A DNA stretch of 64,000 bases from Ancylomarina salipaludis. GTDB taxonomy: Bacteria; Bacteroidota; Bacteroidia; Bacteroidales; Marinifilaceae. The DNA is taken from the NCBI RefSeq assembly GCF_004122035.1, contig NZ_SAXA01000015.1, positions 1-64,000 on the forward strand. The letters are read 5' to 3'. A program made the translations under genes and the position numbers. Below are positions 1 to 7,970 of the stretch, piece by piece. The notes under the pieces were generated by a model that was given only the letters and a program-made list of their open reading frames with translations, made no database searches and was not told the DNA's origin. Positions within the stretch are counted from its first letter, which is position 1; every line of letters starts with the position of its first letter.

Positions 1-84
1 AAAATTAAAGATTTCAGGAGATCTTTAAGAGGTGTCGTAGATATTGACTTCTTCTTATTTCGGTTAACAAAAATATTCGCCTAA
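1..84 (+). CDS. 3' end of a gene entering from the left (27 codons)
   Basis: Frame 1 is open from the first base to a TAA at 82-84; the other two plus frames close within about 30 bases. The visible C-terminus is basic and then hydrophobic/aromatic. Too little is present to name a family. It may be a real C-terminus or chance, because 27 codons is short. Confidence 0.3.
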   Translation, partial: KIKDFRRSLRGVVDIDFFLFRLTKIFA

Positions 85-172
85 TTAGAATCATTATAGA
101 ATTAGACCCAACTTTTACCAGTGATCCCATGAGATGAAGTTCTGGATTTGTCACACCATAAATATTAGATAT

Positions 173-208
173 AAAAAAAGGATCAATACTTTCGTATTGA
201 TCCTTTTT
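173..208 (-). terminator. Hairpin terminator behind tRNA-Leu
   Basis: A 10-bp perfect stem (180-189 with 194-203, loop TTTC) is flanked by an A-run on the left and a T-run on the right. It can end the minus-strand tRNA transcript and also transcripts arriving from the left. Confidence 0.8.
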
Positions 209-209
209 G

Positions 210-291
210 TGCGGATGAAGGGACTCGAACCCCCACGCCTCTCGGCACTAGATCCTAAGTCTAGCGCGGCTACCAATTACGCCACATCCGC
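210..291 (-). tRNA. tRNA-Leu (anticodon UAG)
   Basis: Read on the minus strand, a 7-bp acceptor stem GCGGATG/CATCCGC closes the cloverleaf. The anticodon arm CTAGA-CTTAGGA-TCTAG gives anticodon UAG, there is a long variable arm of the class II type, and the T arm carries GGTTCGAGTCC. Position 210 supplies the A73 discriminator expected for tRNA-Leu. CCA is not encoded. It lies 2.3 kb from the island and is not its attachment site. Confidence 0.95.
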
Positions 292-616
292 GTTTCTCTT
301 GATTGCGATGCAAAGATGCTGTGTTTTTCTTTAAGCTCCAAATATTTTTCAAAAATAATTGTCAGGAAAATCAGTAGTTACGGGCCTTTTAGAGGTAAGT
401 ATCTGTGAAATAGTATTTAAAGAATTAATCTTTTTTTGATAAATTTTCCGCGAAACTATTTATGACAAATCTGCTAGTATGCCTCGTTATTGAGGCTAAA
501 ATTGGGCATCGATAGTCTAATTGCCTGAGTCTTATATTTATTGGTTTTAATCGAGTCATTCTTGAGCTCCTTTCGACATTTTAACCTGCAAGCTAATTTC
601 TTTTCTGCTTTTGTCT
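292..616. other. Intergenic region with no recognisable element
   Basis: AT-rich spacer between the tRNA and the small minus-strand gene. I see no hairpin with a T-run, no repeat and no convincing gene. A 60-codon minus reading frame at 474-656 has an atypical composition and overlaps the end of the better gene, so it is not called. Confidence 0.5.
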
Positions 617-970
617 TTATCCTTGAATCATTTCCATAACGAAGACACCAAAGCATTCATGGTCGTCGTAAGAGTGCCCTACAATTTGGTTTTTATTATT
701 TAAAATACCTTCCCAAGTGTCCAAGTGGTATTCAATCTCTTCTTCGGCATCTAAAATTTCAACAGAAGTGCCTGTAATTTTTAATTGTTGGCCATCAAAA
801 GTGCCTTCAATCTCTTGTTGTACACGAAAAGGGGTTTCTCCTTCTATCTTTTCAGTGTAAACCAATACGCCTTTAATATTTTCATCCTCTTGAGAGAATT
901 CGGCAAAGCCTTCATCTTTTCCAAATCCAAAATCTTCGGTGAATGACCAGCGTCCGCTAATAGTGTTCAT
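617..970 (-). CDS. Small acidic hypothetical protein, 117 aa
   Basis: I do not recognise the family. The product is acidic and rich in Glu, Gly and aromatic residues in alternating patterns that suggest a small beta-sheet protein. It has no signal peptide, no membrane segment and no cysteine cluster, so it is probably cytoplasmic. It is transcribed divergently from mnmE, with its own −7-like box at 1005-1012 about 35 bases before the ATG. The coding bias fits the neighbours, so I treat it as a real gene of unknown role. Confidence 0.65.
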   Translation of the reverse strand: MNTISGRWSFTEDFGFGKDEGFAEFSQEDENIKGVLVYTEKIEGETPFRVQQEIEGTFDGQQLKITGTSVEILDAEEEIEYHLDTWEGILNNKNQIVGHSYDDHECFGVFVMEMIQG

Positions 971-1004
971 ATATGAAGTATTAAATATTTATAAATTTCT
1001 TTTG

Positions 1005-1012
1005 CAAACATA
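1005..1012 (-). promoter_or_regulatory. Candidate −7 promoter box of the 117-aa gene
   Basis: On the minus strand this reads TATGTTTG, matching the Bacteroidota −7 consensus TAnnTTTG, about 35 bases before the ATG. No clear −33 TTTG partner was found at normal spacing. Confidence 0.4.
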
Positions 1013-1071
1013 GAAAAAAAGAAACAGTTTATAAATTTCAGGTATTTGGCTTTCATGTTTATGATCTGTCG

Positions 1072-1079
1072 TATATTTG
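1072..1079 (+). promoter_or_regulatory. Candidate −7 promoter box of mnmE
   Basis: TATATTTG matches the Bacteroidota −7 consensus. A TTTG at 1045-1048 could be the −33 element, but the 23-bp spacer is slightly long. The implied 5' leader is about 90 bases. Confidence 0.4.
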
Positions 1080-1175
1080 TAGATTCATTTCCAGCTTAAT
1101 CAATTGGTATGGAATAGAAGTAATAGAATGTGAGCTTTATCTCTCACATATTTAAATAAAATAAGCTATACAAAG

Positions 1176-2573
1176 ATGATAGATCAATCAACTATATGTG
1201 CCATATCCACTGCAGCGGGACATGGAGCCATTGCTATTATTCGACTTTCAGGAGAAAATGCACTTACAATTTGTGACACCATATTTCAATCAAAGGGGAG
1301 TAAAGTATTAAGCGAGCAAAAAGCCAATACGGTTCACTTTGGAAATTTGATGGATGGGGAAGAGATTGTGGATGAAGTTTTGGTGACGGTTTTTAAAGCC
1401 CCTTATTCTTATACGGGTGAAAACAGTGCCGAGATTGCTTGTCATGGTGCACCCTATATTCAGCAAAGAATTTTACAGGTCTTGTTGAAATCAGGAGCCA
1501 GAATGGCTCATCCCGGAGAATATACCCAGCGTGCTTTCCTAAATGGGAAGATGGACCTTTCGCAAGCCGAGGCAGTGGCCGACCTGATTGCATCTAGTTC
1601 GGCATCAGCGCACAAGGTGGCTTTACAGCAAATGCGAGGTGGCTTTTCCAACGAGATTGCTAATTTGCGAGGACGCTTGTTACATTTTATTTCGATGATA
1701 GAGCTGGAACTCGATTTTGGTGAGGAAGATGTGGAATTTGCTGACAGAACGCAACTGCAGGCTTTGGTGAATGAAATTGAGACCATGATAAACAAATTGG
1801 TGAGCTCTTTTGAGTTGGGGAATGCTATTAAAAATGGGGTGCCTGTTGCCATTGTGGGAAATACCAATGTTGGGAAATCAACTCTTTTGAACGCTTTACT
1901 CAAAGAAGATAAAGCCATTGTTTCAGATATTGAGGGAACAACCCGCGATGTGATTGAAGATACCATCAATCTGGGAGGGGTGACTTTCCGATTTATCGAT
2001 ACCGCTGGTATTCGTACCACGCTGGATAAGATTGAGAATATGGGGATTGAGCGGACTTTTCAAAAAATGCGCCAGGCACAAATCGTTCTGCTTATGATTG
2101 ATGCCAACCGTCCGGTAGAAATGCTAAACGAATCGATTGCTAAAGTGAATGAGACCATCGATCGTGAGCAACAAAAATTGATTGTTTGTCTGAATAAGAT
2201 TGACTTGTGCAAGGATACGGAGGCATTGAGCAAGCAACTTATTGGTTTGCATGAAGAGGATAAATTGATGTTTATTTCGGCTAAAGAACAAACCAATACT
2301 GAAGAATTAGCGACCGAGCTTTTGAAGGTGGTGAATATGGATACCCTTAATGAGCAGGATGTGATTGTGACCAACGCCCGTCATTTTGAAGCTCTAAATT
2401 CCGCATTGGGAAGCATACAGCGCGTGAACGATGGCCTGATGAATATGATTCCAACCGACTTTCTGGCTCAGGATATTCGTGAATGTCTGCATTTTCTTGG
2501 GGAAATTACCGGAGACATTTCAACCGATGAAGTATTAGGAAATATTTTTAAGAATTTCTGTATCGGAAAATAG
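1176..2573 (+). CDS. mnmE: tRNA-5-carboxymethylaminomethyl-2-thiouridine GTPase MnmE
   Basis: MnmE, with MnmG, modifies U34 in the wobble position of certain tRNAs; it is a cytoplasmic GTPase. At 465 aa it has the usual length: an N-terminal folate-binding domain, a helical middle, an inserted G domain (P-loop GNTNVGKS at residues 228-235, then DIEGTTRD, DTAGI and NKID), and the invariant C-terminal F-C-I-G-K, whose Cys is catalytic. The codons for this last motif double as the left attachment site of the downstream island. The present stop is TAG, whose last two bases come from the island. The right island end would supply TGA instead, so the protein is unchanged by insertion or excision. 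Confidence 0.97.
   Translation: MIDQSTICAISTAAGHGAIAIIRLSGENALTICDTIFQSKGSKVLSEQKANTVHFGNLMDGEEIVDEVLVTVFKAPYSYTGENSAEIACHGAPYIQQRILQVLLKSGARMAHPGEYTQRAFLNGKMDLSQAEAVADLIASSSASAHKVALQQMRGGFSNEIANLRGRLLHFISMIELELDFGEEDVEFADRTQLQALVNEIETMINKLVSSFELGNAIKNGVPVAIVGNTNVGKSTLLNALLKEDKAIVSDIEGTTRDVIEDTINLGGVTFRFIDTAGIRTTLDKIENMGIERTFQKMRQAQIVLLMIDANRPVEMLNESIAKVNETIDREQQKLIVCLNKIDLCKDTEALSKQLIGLHEEDKLMFISAKEQTNTEELATELLKVVNMDTLNEQDVIVTNARHFEALNSALGSIQRVNDGLMNMIPTDFLAQDIRECLHFLGEITGDISTDEVLGNIFKNFCIGK
2555..2571 (+). repeat. attL: 17-bp core attachment repeat at the mnmE 3' end
   Basis: TTTCTGTATCGGAAAAT occurs here and, perfectly, at 28732-28748 in direct orientation; the flanking bases differ on both sides (A/C before, A/G after). 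It spans the last five mnmE sense codons (Phe-Cys-Ile-Gly-Lys) and the T of the stop. A tyrosine integrase lies just inside, so this is the crossover core. Confidence 0.9.
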
Positions 2574-2603
2574 GTAGGCAAAAACTAAATACAAATTACA
2601 TAT

Positions 2604-2643
2604 AAAAAAGCCTTGTTTTACTAGCTAAAACAAGGCTTTTTTT
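2604..2643 (+). terminator. Strong terminator just inside the island's left end
   Basis: A 13-bp stem (2608-2620 with 2626-2638), CTAGC loop, with A-run before and T-run after. It lies 30 bases past the mnmE stop but belongs to the island. It insulates island genes from mnmE transcription. Confidence 0.85.
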
Positions 2644-2692
2644 GTGTTTGGGCTCCATGTGTTTCTTTCATGTTTACTTGATGATCTGTTAA

Positions 2693-2714
2693 TTTTTGTA
2701 CCCTATTTGTACCT
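2693..2714. repeat. Left 22-bp end repeat (two TTTGTACC units)
   Basis: The 22 bases are identical to 28651-28672. Each copy holds TTTGTACC twice, spaced by CTA. Position near both ends suggests arm-type sites for integrase or excisionase. Confidence 0.7.
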
Positions 2715-2736
2715 TTAATAGTAAATAAAATTTTGG

Positions 2737-2746
2737 GGTACAAATA
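2737..2746 (-). repeat. Inverted copy of the end-repeat motif
   Basis: GGTACAAATA is the reverse complement of TATTTGTACC at 2705-2714, so the left end carries a 10-bp inverted repeat with a 22-base spacer that the right end lacks. Confidence 0.55.
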
Positions 2747-2757
2747 TGGCGATATGA

Positions 2758-2817
2758 TGAAACAAACTGAAACAATCAGAAACATATTGAAACATCCTGG
2801 AATAAGTTGAAACAAAC
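2758..2817 (+). repeat. Six-unit 10-bp tandem array upstream of the zinc/HTH gene
   Basis: Six contiguous 10-base units follow the pattern TGAAACAnnn; units 1 and 6 are identical (TGAAACAAAC), and unit 5 (TGGAATAAGT) is most divergent. The period is about one helical turn, so the conserved face repeats on one side of the DNA. The array ends nine bases before the ATG at 2827. It looks like a multimeric protein-binding or bending site, probably controlling the next gene or the recombination complex. Confidence 0.75.
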
Positions 2818-2826
2818 CATTTATTC

Positions 2827-3183
2827 ATGAGTTCAAATATTCAAATCATGCGGATTTGTCAGTTCTGTGGCAAAGAATTTCTTGCAAAAACGACCGTTAC
2901 AAAGCATTGTAGTGACCCTTGTCGAAAAAGAGCTTATAAGGCTAGAAAGAAAAATGAGAAAATTGAAGCGAGCAACAAAGCGACCAATGAATTAAAACAA
3001 AAACCACTGATAGATATTCAACATAAAGAATACTTGAGTTTGAAGGAAACTTGTTTTCTTTTAGGTATTAGTAGAACTTCACTTTGGCGGGTGATTAAGG
3101 AGGGGAATCTCAATGTAGGAAAGATTGGGGGAAAAATTATTATTCCCAAAAGCAGCATAAAAGAACTGTTCTTACAAATATAG
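2827..3183 (+). CDS. Zinc-ribbon plus excisionase-type HTH protein, 118 aa
   Basis: The N-terminal half has a Cys4/His-type cluster (CQFCGKEF, then HCSDPCRKR) followed by a basic stretch. The C-terminal half is a winged MerR/Xis-type helix-turn-helix (LGISRTSLWRVI, then GGKIIIPKSSI). Proteins of this design are common near integrases in Bacteroidota elements and are likely directionality factors or regulators. The start could be 2827 or the in-frame ATG at 2848; the later start would move the 10-bp array to about −30, a better operator distance. Its closeness to the end repeats and integrase supports a role in excision control. Confidence 0.8.
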   Translation: MSSNIQIMRICQFCGKEFLAKTTVTKHCSDPCRKRAYKARKKNEKIEASNKATNELKQKPLIDIQHKEYLSLKETCFLLGISRTSLWRVIKEGNLNVGKIGGKIIIPKSSIKELFLQI

Positions 3184-3319
3184 TGATCTATTTTGTATTC
3201 TATCATTGTTTTAATTTAATCTAAATATAGATGGAAAGCAGAGAGTCTTTTCGTAGATGTAACACGATAACTTTATAAGAATAGAGTAATAATTAACTAA
3301 GTGAATTGAGTTTTTAAAA

Positions 3320-3343
3320 TTAAATATTGTTAACAATAATTAA
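3320..3343. promoter_or_regulatory. Near-perfect 24-bp palindrome before the integrase gene
   Basis: The centre TATTGTTAACAATA (3325-3338) is a perfect palindrome and the dyad extends to 24 bases with one mismatched pair. It ends two bases before the integrase ATG, so a bound protein would block translation initiation or transcription. It is a candidate operator; AT-rich chance symmetry is possible. Confidence 0.5.
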
Positions 3344-3345
3344 AA

Positions 3346-4458
3346 ATGAATAGTATAAAAGTATTCCTAAGGATGAAAAAAATTAGTAAAGGACGTAAAA
3401 GCCTTTATCTGGATTTTTACCCTCCTGTAGAAAACCCCAATACAGGAAATTCAACCCGCAGAGAATTTCTGAATCTTCATATCTATGAACGACCCAAATC
3501 GCAGGAAGATAAAGATCATAATAGAGCAACAAAGTCTCTTGCAGAAAGCATTAGAGCAAAAAGACAAATTGAAGTCCAAGAAGGAACATATGGCTTTATG
3601 TCTGCTACTAAAAAGAAAACCGATTTTTTAGCTTATTACGATAAATTAGCTCAAAAAAGGATCGATAGTCCCAAAAACTATGGAAATTGGAAAAGTGCCT
3701 ATAAGTATATATGCGATTTCTCTAATAATGAGTTGACAGTTGGAGATCTATCTGAAAGATTGATTGAAGATTTTAAAGAATATTTGATGAAGAAAACTTC
3801 ATTAGCCAATAACTCTCAAATCTCCTATTTCAATAAGTTTAAGGCGGCTATAAAACAAGCTTTCAAAGATGGATTATTAGCCGAGAATATTGCGCAAAGA
3901 GTTGAGAGTATTAAAGAAGAGGATACGAAAAGGGAATTCTTAGTTGTGGAGGAAATCCAGAAGTTAGCACAGGTTGAATGCGAAATTCCCATTTTAAAAC
4001 AAGCCTTTTTATTTAGTGCTTTTACTGGTCTGCGTTTCTCGGATATTCAAAAGCTCACATGGCAAGAAATCCAACATTCAAAAGACAATGGGTACTTTAT
4101 AAGATTTCAACAAAAAAAGACTAAAGGGCAAGAGACATTGCCAATACCACAAAATGCTATCAATTTTCTTGAGAAGCAAGGAAATGAAGAGGGGCTTGTA
4201 TTTCCTGGGTTGGATTATTCCGCATGGAACAACGTCAAACTCCAAAATTGGATTACTAAGGCTAAAATAAACAAGAAAATAACTTTTCATGCGGCAAGGC
4301 ATAGTTTTGCCACTCTGCAATTAACACTTGGCACAGATCTTTATACGGTTTCAAAACTTCTTGGACATAAAGATATTCGTACTACTCAAATCTATGCTAA
4401 GATTATTGACTCCAAGAAAACCGAAGCTATTAACAAATTAGATGATATAAGTTTATGA
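3346..4458 (+). CDS. Tyrosine recombinase (integrase) of the island, 370 aa
   Basis: Catalyses site-specific recombination between the mnmE core site and the circular island. Residues 1-90 form an AT-hook/arm-binding-like basic region, about 95-190 the SAM-like core-binding domain, and about 205-365 the catalytic domain. The catalytic set is visible: Arg230 (FTGLRFSD), His315 and Arg318 (HAARHSF), His341 (LLGHKD) and nucleophile Tyr350 (TQIYAKI). Length fits Bacteroidota phage-integrase family members. It follows a palindromic candidate operator and its stop overlaps the next gene by four bases (ATGA), so the two are translationally coupled. Confidence 0.95.
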   Translation: MNSIKVFLRMKKISKGRKSLYLDFYPPVENPNTGNSTRREFLNLHIYERPKSQEDKDHNRATKSLAESIRAKRQIEVQEGTYGFMSATKKKTDFLAYYDKLAQKRIDSPKNYGNWKSAYKYICDFSNNELTVGDLSERLIEDFKEYLMKKTSLANNSQISYFNKFKAAIKQAFKDGLLAENIAQRVESIKEEDTKREFLVVEEIQKLAQVECEIPILKQAFLFSAFTGLRFSDIQKLTWQEIQHSKDNGYFIRFQQKKTKGQETLPIPQNAINFLEKQGNEEGLVFPGLDYSAWNNVKLQNWITKAKINKKITFHAARHSFATLQLTLGTDLYTVSKLLGHKDIRTTQIYAKIIDSKKTEAINKLDDISL

Positions 4459-5948
4459 ATCCAGAAATCGAAATGCTTTTAAAAACAGTATGTATTGAAG
4501 ATGCTGATATATCTGTTATTCAGGATGAATTTCTCCATGAAAACGTTAAAAAATGCTTTCACATTATTGATACCAATTTTGGAAATCCAGAATTAACAAT
4601 AGAATTAGTTGATGAAATTTTGGAATTATATATCTATGACACGCCAGAAATTTATCTGGGTTGTCTAACACATTTAAATCAGCAAATGGTTAAAAAAAAT
4701 CTCTTCCCAGGAAGAAAAGAGCATAATCAAATATACAACATGTTATTAAGTAAAGGGCATTATAGAAAAGGGACTGATATTAAAACCGTAAACGAACTGT
4801 CAGAAATACTTGCTTCAATTGAAGATACTAACTCCCAGAAGATTTTTGTTATTGAAGTACTTATTAGTAGTCTTAAGGACAAGTTTCACAATTGTTATGA
4901 AAGGGATCCTGATTTTATAGAGGATTGCAAGGTAATGTTACAAATTATAGAGCAACATGAGCAGAATTTGGATGGGACACAACTTACTGGCAACGAATTT
5001 AATCGATTCAGTGTGAAAGAATGGGTTGAAATATTCTATTATTTCTTCAAATCACTTGATATAGATATTACAATAGATAGGAATAGAGATCGCTTCGCAA
5101 AATTTATTCACATTCTAGCTGATGTAGAATTTTATGGGATTAATAATTCTCCATTTTTCGCGAGTTTAACTGAAAGATATTTAAATGAAGAATTATATTT
5201 TCAGAGTAGAATTAACTATGACCTTATTATTCTTCAATTCAAACGAGTGGGGTTGACTGAAATTGCTGAAGAAGTTACAACACAAGCATTAAAAATAAAA
5301 TCGAATCACGATAATTCGAGTTATCTCTCATTCAAATTTAAAGCTGTTGAATTCGCCTCATATCAGCTAGATTACAGCAAAACTCATGATTTCAATTTTG
5401 ACAAGATTATCGAGCACTCATCATCATTAAAAAGCACGAGCGAAAAAATTCTATATATTTTAGAAGTTGAAGCTTGCTGTTTTGAATTATTGCTTAAAAA
5501 CCATTCAAATGCCGGTTATTCTATAGTTGAAGATTGTGAAAGAGAGATAGAATTATTAAAAGCTGTTGAATACCAAGAAAAGGGTAAACCATGTTTTGAT
5601 GCAAAATTTGGTTCGGATCAATTAACTGAAATATTTCATTTGTTTCTCCATAGTCTTGGGTTAGATGCTTATTTGCCCGAAGATATAAACCTGGCTAGCA
5701 TTTCAAAGTTCATACACCTCATAAGAGGGAGAGTGGTTACTAAAATTGATAATTCTCCAGTATTAAAAAGCTTTAGGTTAAAGAAGAGAAGTAATGATCT
5801 AGATCGAGAAGATGATATAAATGATGATTCACCTAGAAAAATGAGACAACGATTAAAAACTCTAGTGTCAGTTAAGGAGGAATATGATAAGGTTGAATTA
5901 AGTGATATTTCTCAAAAGATTAGTAGTACAATAAATAGCTTTGAATAA
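4455..5948 (+). CDS. Unknown 497-aa protein coupled to the integrase
   Basis: I do not recognise a family with confidence. It starts inside the integrase stop (ATGA overlap), so it is probably co-translated. It is soluble, mostly helical and acidic, without signal peptide or cysteine motif. Two segments, about residues 193-245 and 391-442, share a pattern (EIF..F..SL, then F/SKFIH, then NNSP/DNSP before a large residue), pointing to an internal duplication. The C-terminus (about 450-497) is highly charged. Partner of integration/excision control, or an RteC-like regulator, are possible readings, but neither is shown. A strong terminator follows at 5975. Confidence 0.75.
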   Translation: MNPEIEMLLKTVCIEDADISVIQDEFLHENVKKCFHIIDTNFGNPELTIELVDEILELYIYDTPEIYLGCLTHLNQQMVKKNLFPGRKEHNQIYNMLLSKGHYRKGTDIKTVNELSEILASIEDTNSQKIFVIEVLISSLKDKFHNCYERDPDFIEDCKVMLQIIEQHEQNLDGTQLTGNEFNRFSVKEWVEIFYYFFKSLDIDITIDRNRDRFAKFIHILADVEFYGINNSPFFASLTERYLNEELYFQSRINYDLIILQFKRVGLTEIAEEVTTQALKIKSNHDNSSYLSFKFKAVEFASYQLDYSKTHDFNFDKIIEHSSSLKSTSEKILYILEVEACCFELLLKNHSNAGYSIVEDCEREIELLKAVEYQEKGKPCFDAKFGSDQLTEIFHLFLHSLGLDAYLPEDINLASISKFIHLIRGRVVTKIDNSPVLKSFRLKKRSNDLDREDDINDDSPRKMRQRLKTLVSVKEEYDKVELSDISQKISSTINSFE

Positions 5949-5974
5949 AAATAAACTAATTACAAGATAACTTC

Positions 5975-6005
5975 GGGGGACTTTATAGTCCCCCTTTGCT
6001 TTTTT
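5975..6005 (+). terminator. Terminator after the integrase operon
   Basis: An 8-bp GC-rich stem GGGGGACT/AGTCCCCC with a TTAT loop, followed by a T-rich tract ending in six T residues. Confidence 0.85.
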
Positions 6006-6012
6006 CAGCCCT

Positions 6013-6020
6013 TACCTTTG
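6013..6020 (+). promoter_or_regulatory. Candidate −7 promoter box of the replication genes
   Basis: TACCTTTG matches the Bacteroidota −7 consensus and lies between the terminator and the AlpA-like gene at 6085, giving a leader of about 58 bases. A −33 partner is not clear because the terminator occupies that position. Confidence 0.45.
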
Positions 6021-6084
6021 ATCTATGATCATTAGATAATAGGATGGGACGCTATCCATTTTATTCACTTAAAAATTAAATAAG

Positions 6085-6432
6085 ATGGATCAAATTATTT
6101 TGACACCATTTACGGAAGAAAAACTTCGTAATGTAATTAAAGAAGAGTTAGGAAATATTCTAGGTTCATATCTTTCTCAGCCAGTAAGAGAATCAGGTAA
6201 GCAGGTATTAAACTTTGAAGAAGTAAGAGAACGTTATGGATTTAGTAAATCTCACCTCTATAACCTTACTAGTAAGCGTTTGATACCTCATAGCAGAAGA
6301 GGAAAGTACTTGACGTTTTCTGTTGATCAAGTTGAAAATTGGCTCTTGGAGAATCAAATACCTACTCAAGAGCAAATTGATAAAAAAGCTGATGAATACC
6401 TAAGTAAGAAGGAGGTTTTATATGCAAAATAA
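6085..6432 (+). CDS. AlpA/excisionase-like HTH protein, 115 aa
   Basis: Residues about 45-90 form a MerR/Xis-type helix-turn-helix (EVRERYGFSKSHLYNL, then SRRGKYLTFSVDQVENWL), the design of the HTH_17 family of excisionases and phage/satellite regulators such as P4 AlpA. The C-terminus is lysine/glutamate-rich. A near-consensus AAGGAGG-type ribosome site sits inside its last codons (6409-6417), serving the next gene, whose start overlaps this gene by 11 bases. It is first in a replication operon, so it may regulate replication or excision. Confidence 0.85.
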   Translation: MDQIILTPFTEEKLRNVIKEELGNILGSYLSQPVRESGKQVLNFEEVRERYGFSKSHLYNLTSKRLIPHSRRGKYLTFSVDQVENWLLENQIPTQEQIDKKADEYLSKKEVLYAK

Positions 6433-7396
6433 TACTTCTAGCAACTCATACGTTTCTCGTGATCAACAATGCGATCAACAACCAAAAATATCACAAGCAA
6501 CAAATATTGCTAAGCAATCAACTGAGCAAGCAATAAATAATGTTGAACCAGCAACAGAGCAAGCAATTCCACAAAATTCGATGATTGAAGGCTGGGTCAA
6601 ATTCAGTCGTAAGTTTTATTCAAGTGAAATTGCTAATAAGCCACCTCATTTTCGTGAAATATTTGTTTGGCTTGTGGTCAATGCTAATCACAAAGCGGCA
6701 CGATCTTCAGGTAGAATTATTAATCGAGGCCAAAAATTTACCTCTTATCAAGAGATTCAAGATGCTCTGCGTTGGTTTGTAGGAGCAAGAAAAGTTCGTT
6801 ATAAAAAGCATCAAATTGAAGCAGCTATGAAATGGTTACGAAATCAGGGAATGGTAGCTACATTGAAAACGACAAGAGGAATAATTGTAACTATCGTTAA
6901 TTATGATCTTTATCAGGATAAAATTGATTCGAGAACTTCAATGGATCAAACGATAAAAACTGAAGTGGAACGACAGTCAGGCTCTACTATAAACAAGAAA
7001 GTAATAATTAAAGAATCTAAGAATAATTATTTAGAAAGGGACGATTGCGCCCCTGTTGGATATGAATATTTTATTTCTGAAATAAATCGTCTAACAAATA
7101 AGAGATTTAGAGGAGATAAAAAATCAAGGTCTCAGTTTAATGCAAGAATGAAAGAGGGGGTTACGGTTGAAAATCTTGTGGAAGCAGTAGAGAAGTGCAC
7201 AAATAGCCGTTATCATAGAGAAAACCCGATATACTTAACACCTGAGTTTATAACGCGAAGCGACAAATTTGAAAAGTACTTTAACGCATCATCTGAAGAT
7301 GGTTCTGAAAAAAGTTCAGGGAAGCTAATTGCGCTTATAAAAAAAGGGCATTCGGTGAATGAAAAATTAAAATCAATTAAAATCGACTTATCTTAA
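6422..7396 (+). CDS. Phage-type replication initiator, 324 aa
   Basis: Residues 1-50 are a low-complexity Gln/Ala-rich leader with imperfect repeats (EQAIN, EQAIP). Residues about 55-170 resemble the winged-helix N-terminal part of phage replisome organisers (KFSRKFYSS, FREIFVWLVVNANH, IEAAMKWLRNQGM). Residues about 213-290 match the conserved phage C-terminal domain found in lambda-O/DnaD-like initiators (INRLTNKRFRG, INARLKEG-like NARMKEGVTVE, YLTPEFI, KFEKYF). It would bind the island origin and recruit the host helicase loader. The ATG at 6422 overlaps the upstream gene and has a good ribosome site. No prophage structural genes accompany it. Confidence 0.8.
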   Translation: MQNNTSSNSYVSRDQQCDQQPKISQATNIAKQSTEQAINNVEPATEQAIPQNSMIEGWVKFSRKFYSSEIANKPPHFREIFVWLVVNANHKAARSSGRIINRGQKFTSYQEIQDALRWFVGARKVRYKKHQIEAAMKWLRNQGMVATLKTTRGIIVTIVNYDLYQDKIDSRTSMDQTIKTEVERQSGSTINKKVIIKESKNNYLERDDCAPVGYEYFISEINRLTNKRFRGDKKSRSQFNARMKEGVTVENLVEAVEKCTNSRYHRENPIYLTPEFITRSDKFEKYFNASSEDGSEKSSGKLIALIKKGHSVNEKLKSIKIDLS

Positions 7397-7401
7397 ATAT
7401 C

Positions 7402-7914
7402 ATGAAAAATCAAATATCAGAATATAAAAATCTAGTTACTCCTCTTGAAATAGCAAGTAAACCACATGAGCTTGCAAGTTTGCTTGCTCCTTTCAAAAAT
7501 GATGATCCAATAGCTAAAGCGATATGTCGTGATACACCTATTCGATCCTATGAAATGGATGTATTTAAAGAAGCTATTGTTTCATTGGTTACACAATTAG
7601 TTGCTGATGCAGGACAAAGAATATCTGAAGAAGAACTGTTGTATCTAGTAAAACGATTGATTGAAGTATTGATAAAAAAGTATAAGGGGTTAACTTTAAG
7701 AGAGATTCGATTGGCTTTTGAATGTGGAATTAAAGGGGATTGTGGAGATTTCTACGGTGTTAATCTCAGGACTTGTCTTCAATTTATTGAGGGGTACAGT
7801 AAACAGCGTAAAGTTAAAATCAATAAAATGCTTCAGCAAGTGGATATTGAACGAATAAAACAAGATGAGATTAAATTCTTAAAGTACAAGCAAAGAAAGT
7901 CTAGTACTAACTAG
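7402..7914 (+). CDS. Replication-associated helper protein, 170 aa
   Basis: Starts five bases after the initiator gene, so it is in the same operon. The middle has a pattern I associate with small proteins beside replication genes in Bacteroidota prophages (LREIRLAFECGIKGDCGDF, then GVNLRTCLQFIEGY), and the C-terminus is basic and helical. It has no catalytic motif. A role in helicase loading or origin complex formation is an inference from position only. A strong terminator follows at 7939. Confidence 0.7.
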   Translation: MKNQISEYKNLVTPLEIASKPHELASLLAPFKNDDPIAKAICRDTPIRSYEMDVFKEAIVSLVTQLVADAGQRISEEELLYLVKRLIEVLIKKYKGLTLREIRLAFECGIKGDCGDFYGVNLRTCLQFIEGYSKQRKVKINKMLQQVDIERIKQDEIKFLKYKQRKSSTN

Positions 7915-7938
7915 GTTGTTGTGTAATTTTTTAAAATT

Positions 7939-7970
7939 AAAAAGGTTCGAATTATAACTCGAACCTTTTT
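7939..7970 (+). terminator. Terminator after the replication operon
   Basis: Stem AAGGTTCGA/TCGAACCTT with an 8-base loop, flanked by A-run and T-run; works in both directions. Confidence 0.85.

Noticed and set aside
210-291. tRNA-Leu as the island attachment site
   Set aside because: No part of the tRNA repeats at the right end; the perfect 17-bp repeat is in mnmE, 2.3 kb away.
474-656. 60-codon minus-strand reading frame overlapping the 117-aa gene
   Set aside because: Composition rich in Lys/Asn with no pattern, no promoter box, and overlap with the better-supported gene end.
2758-2817. CRISPR array
   Set aside because: Units are 10 bp, contiguous and without spacers; no cas genes in the window.
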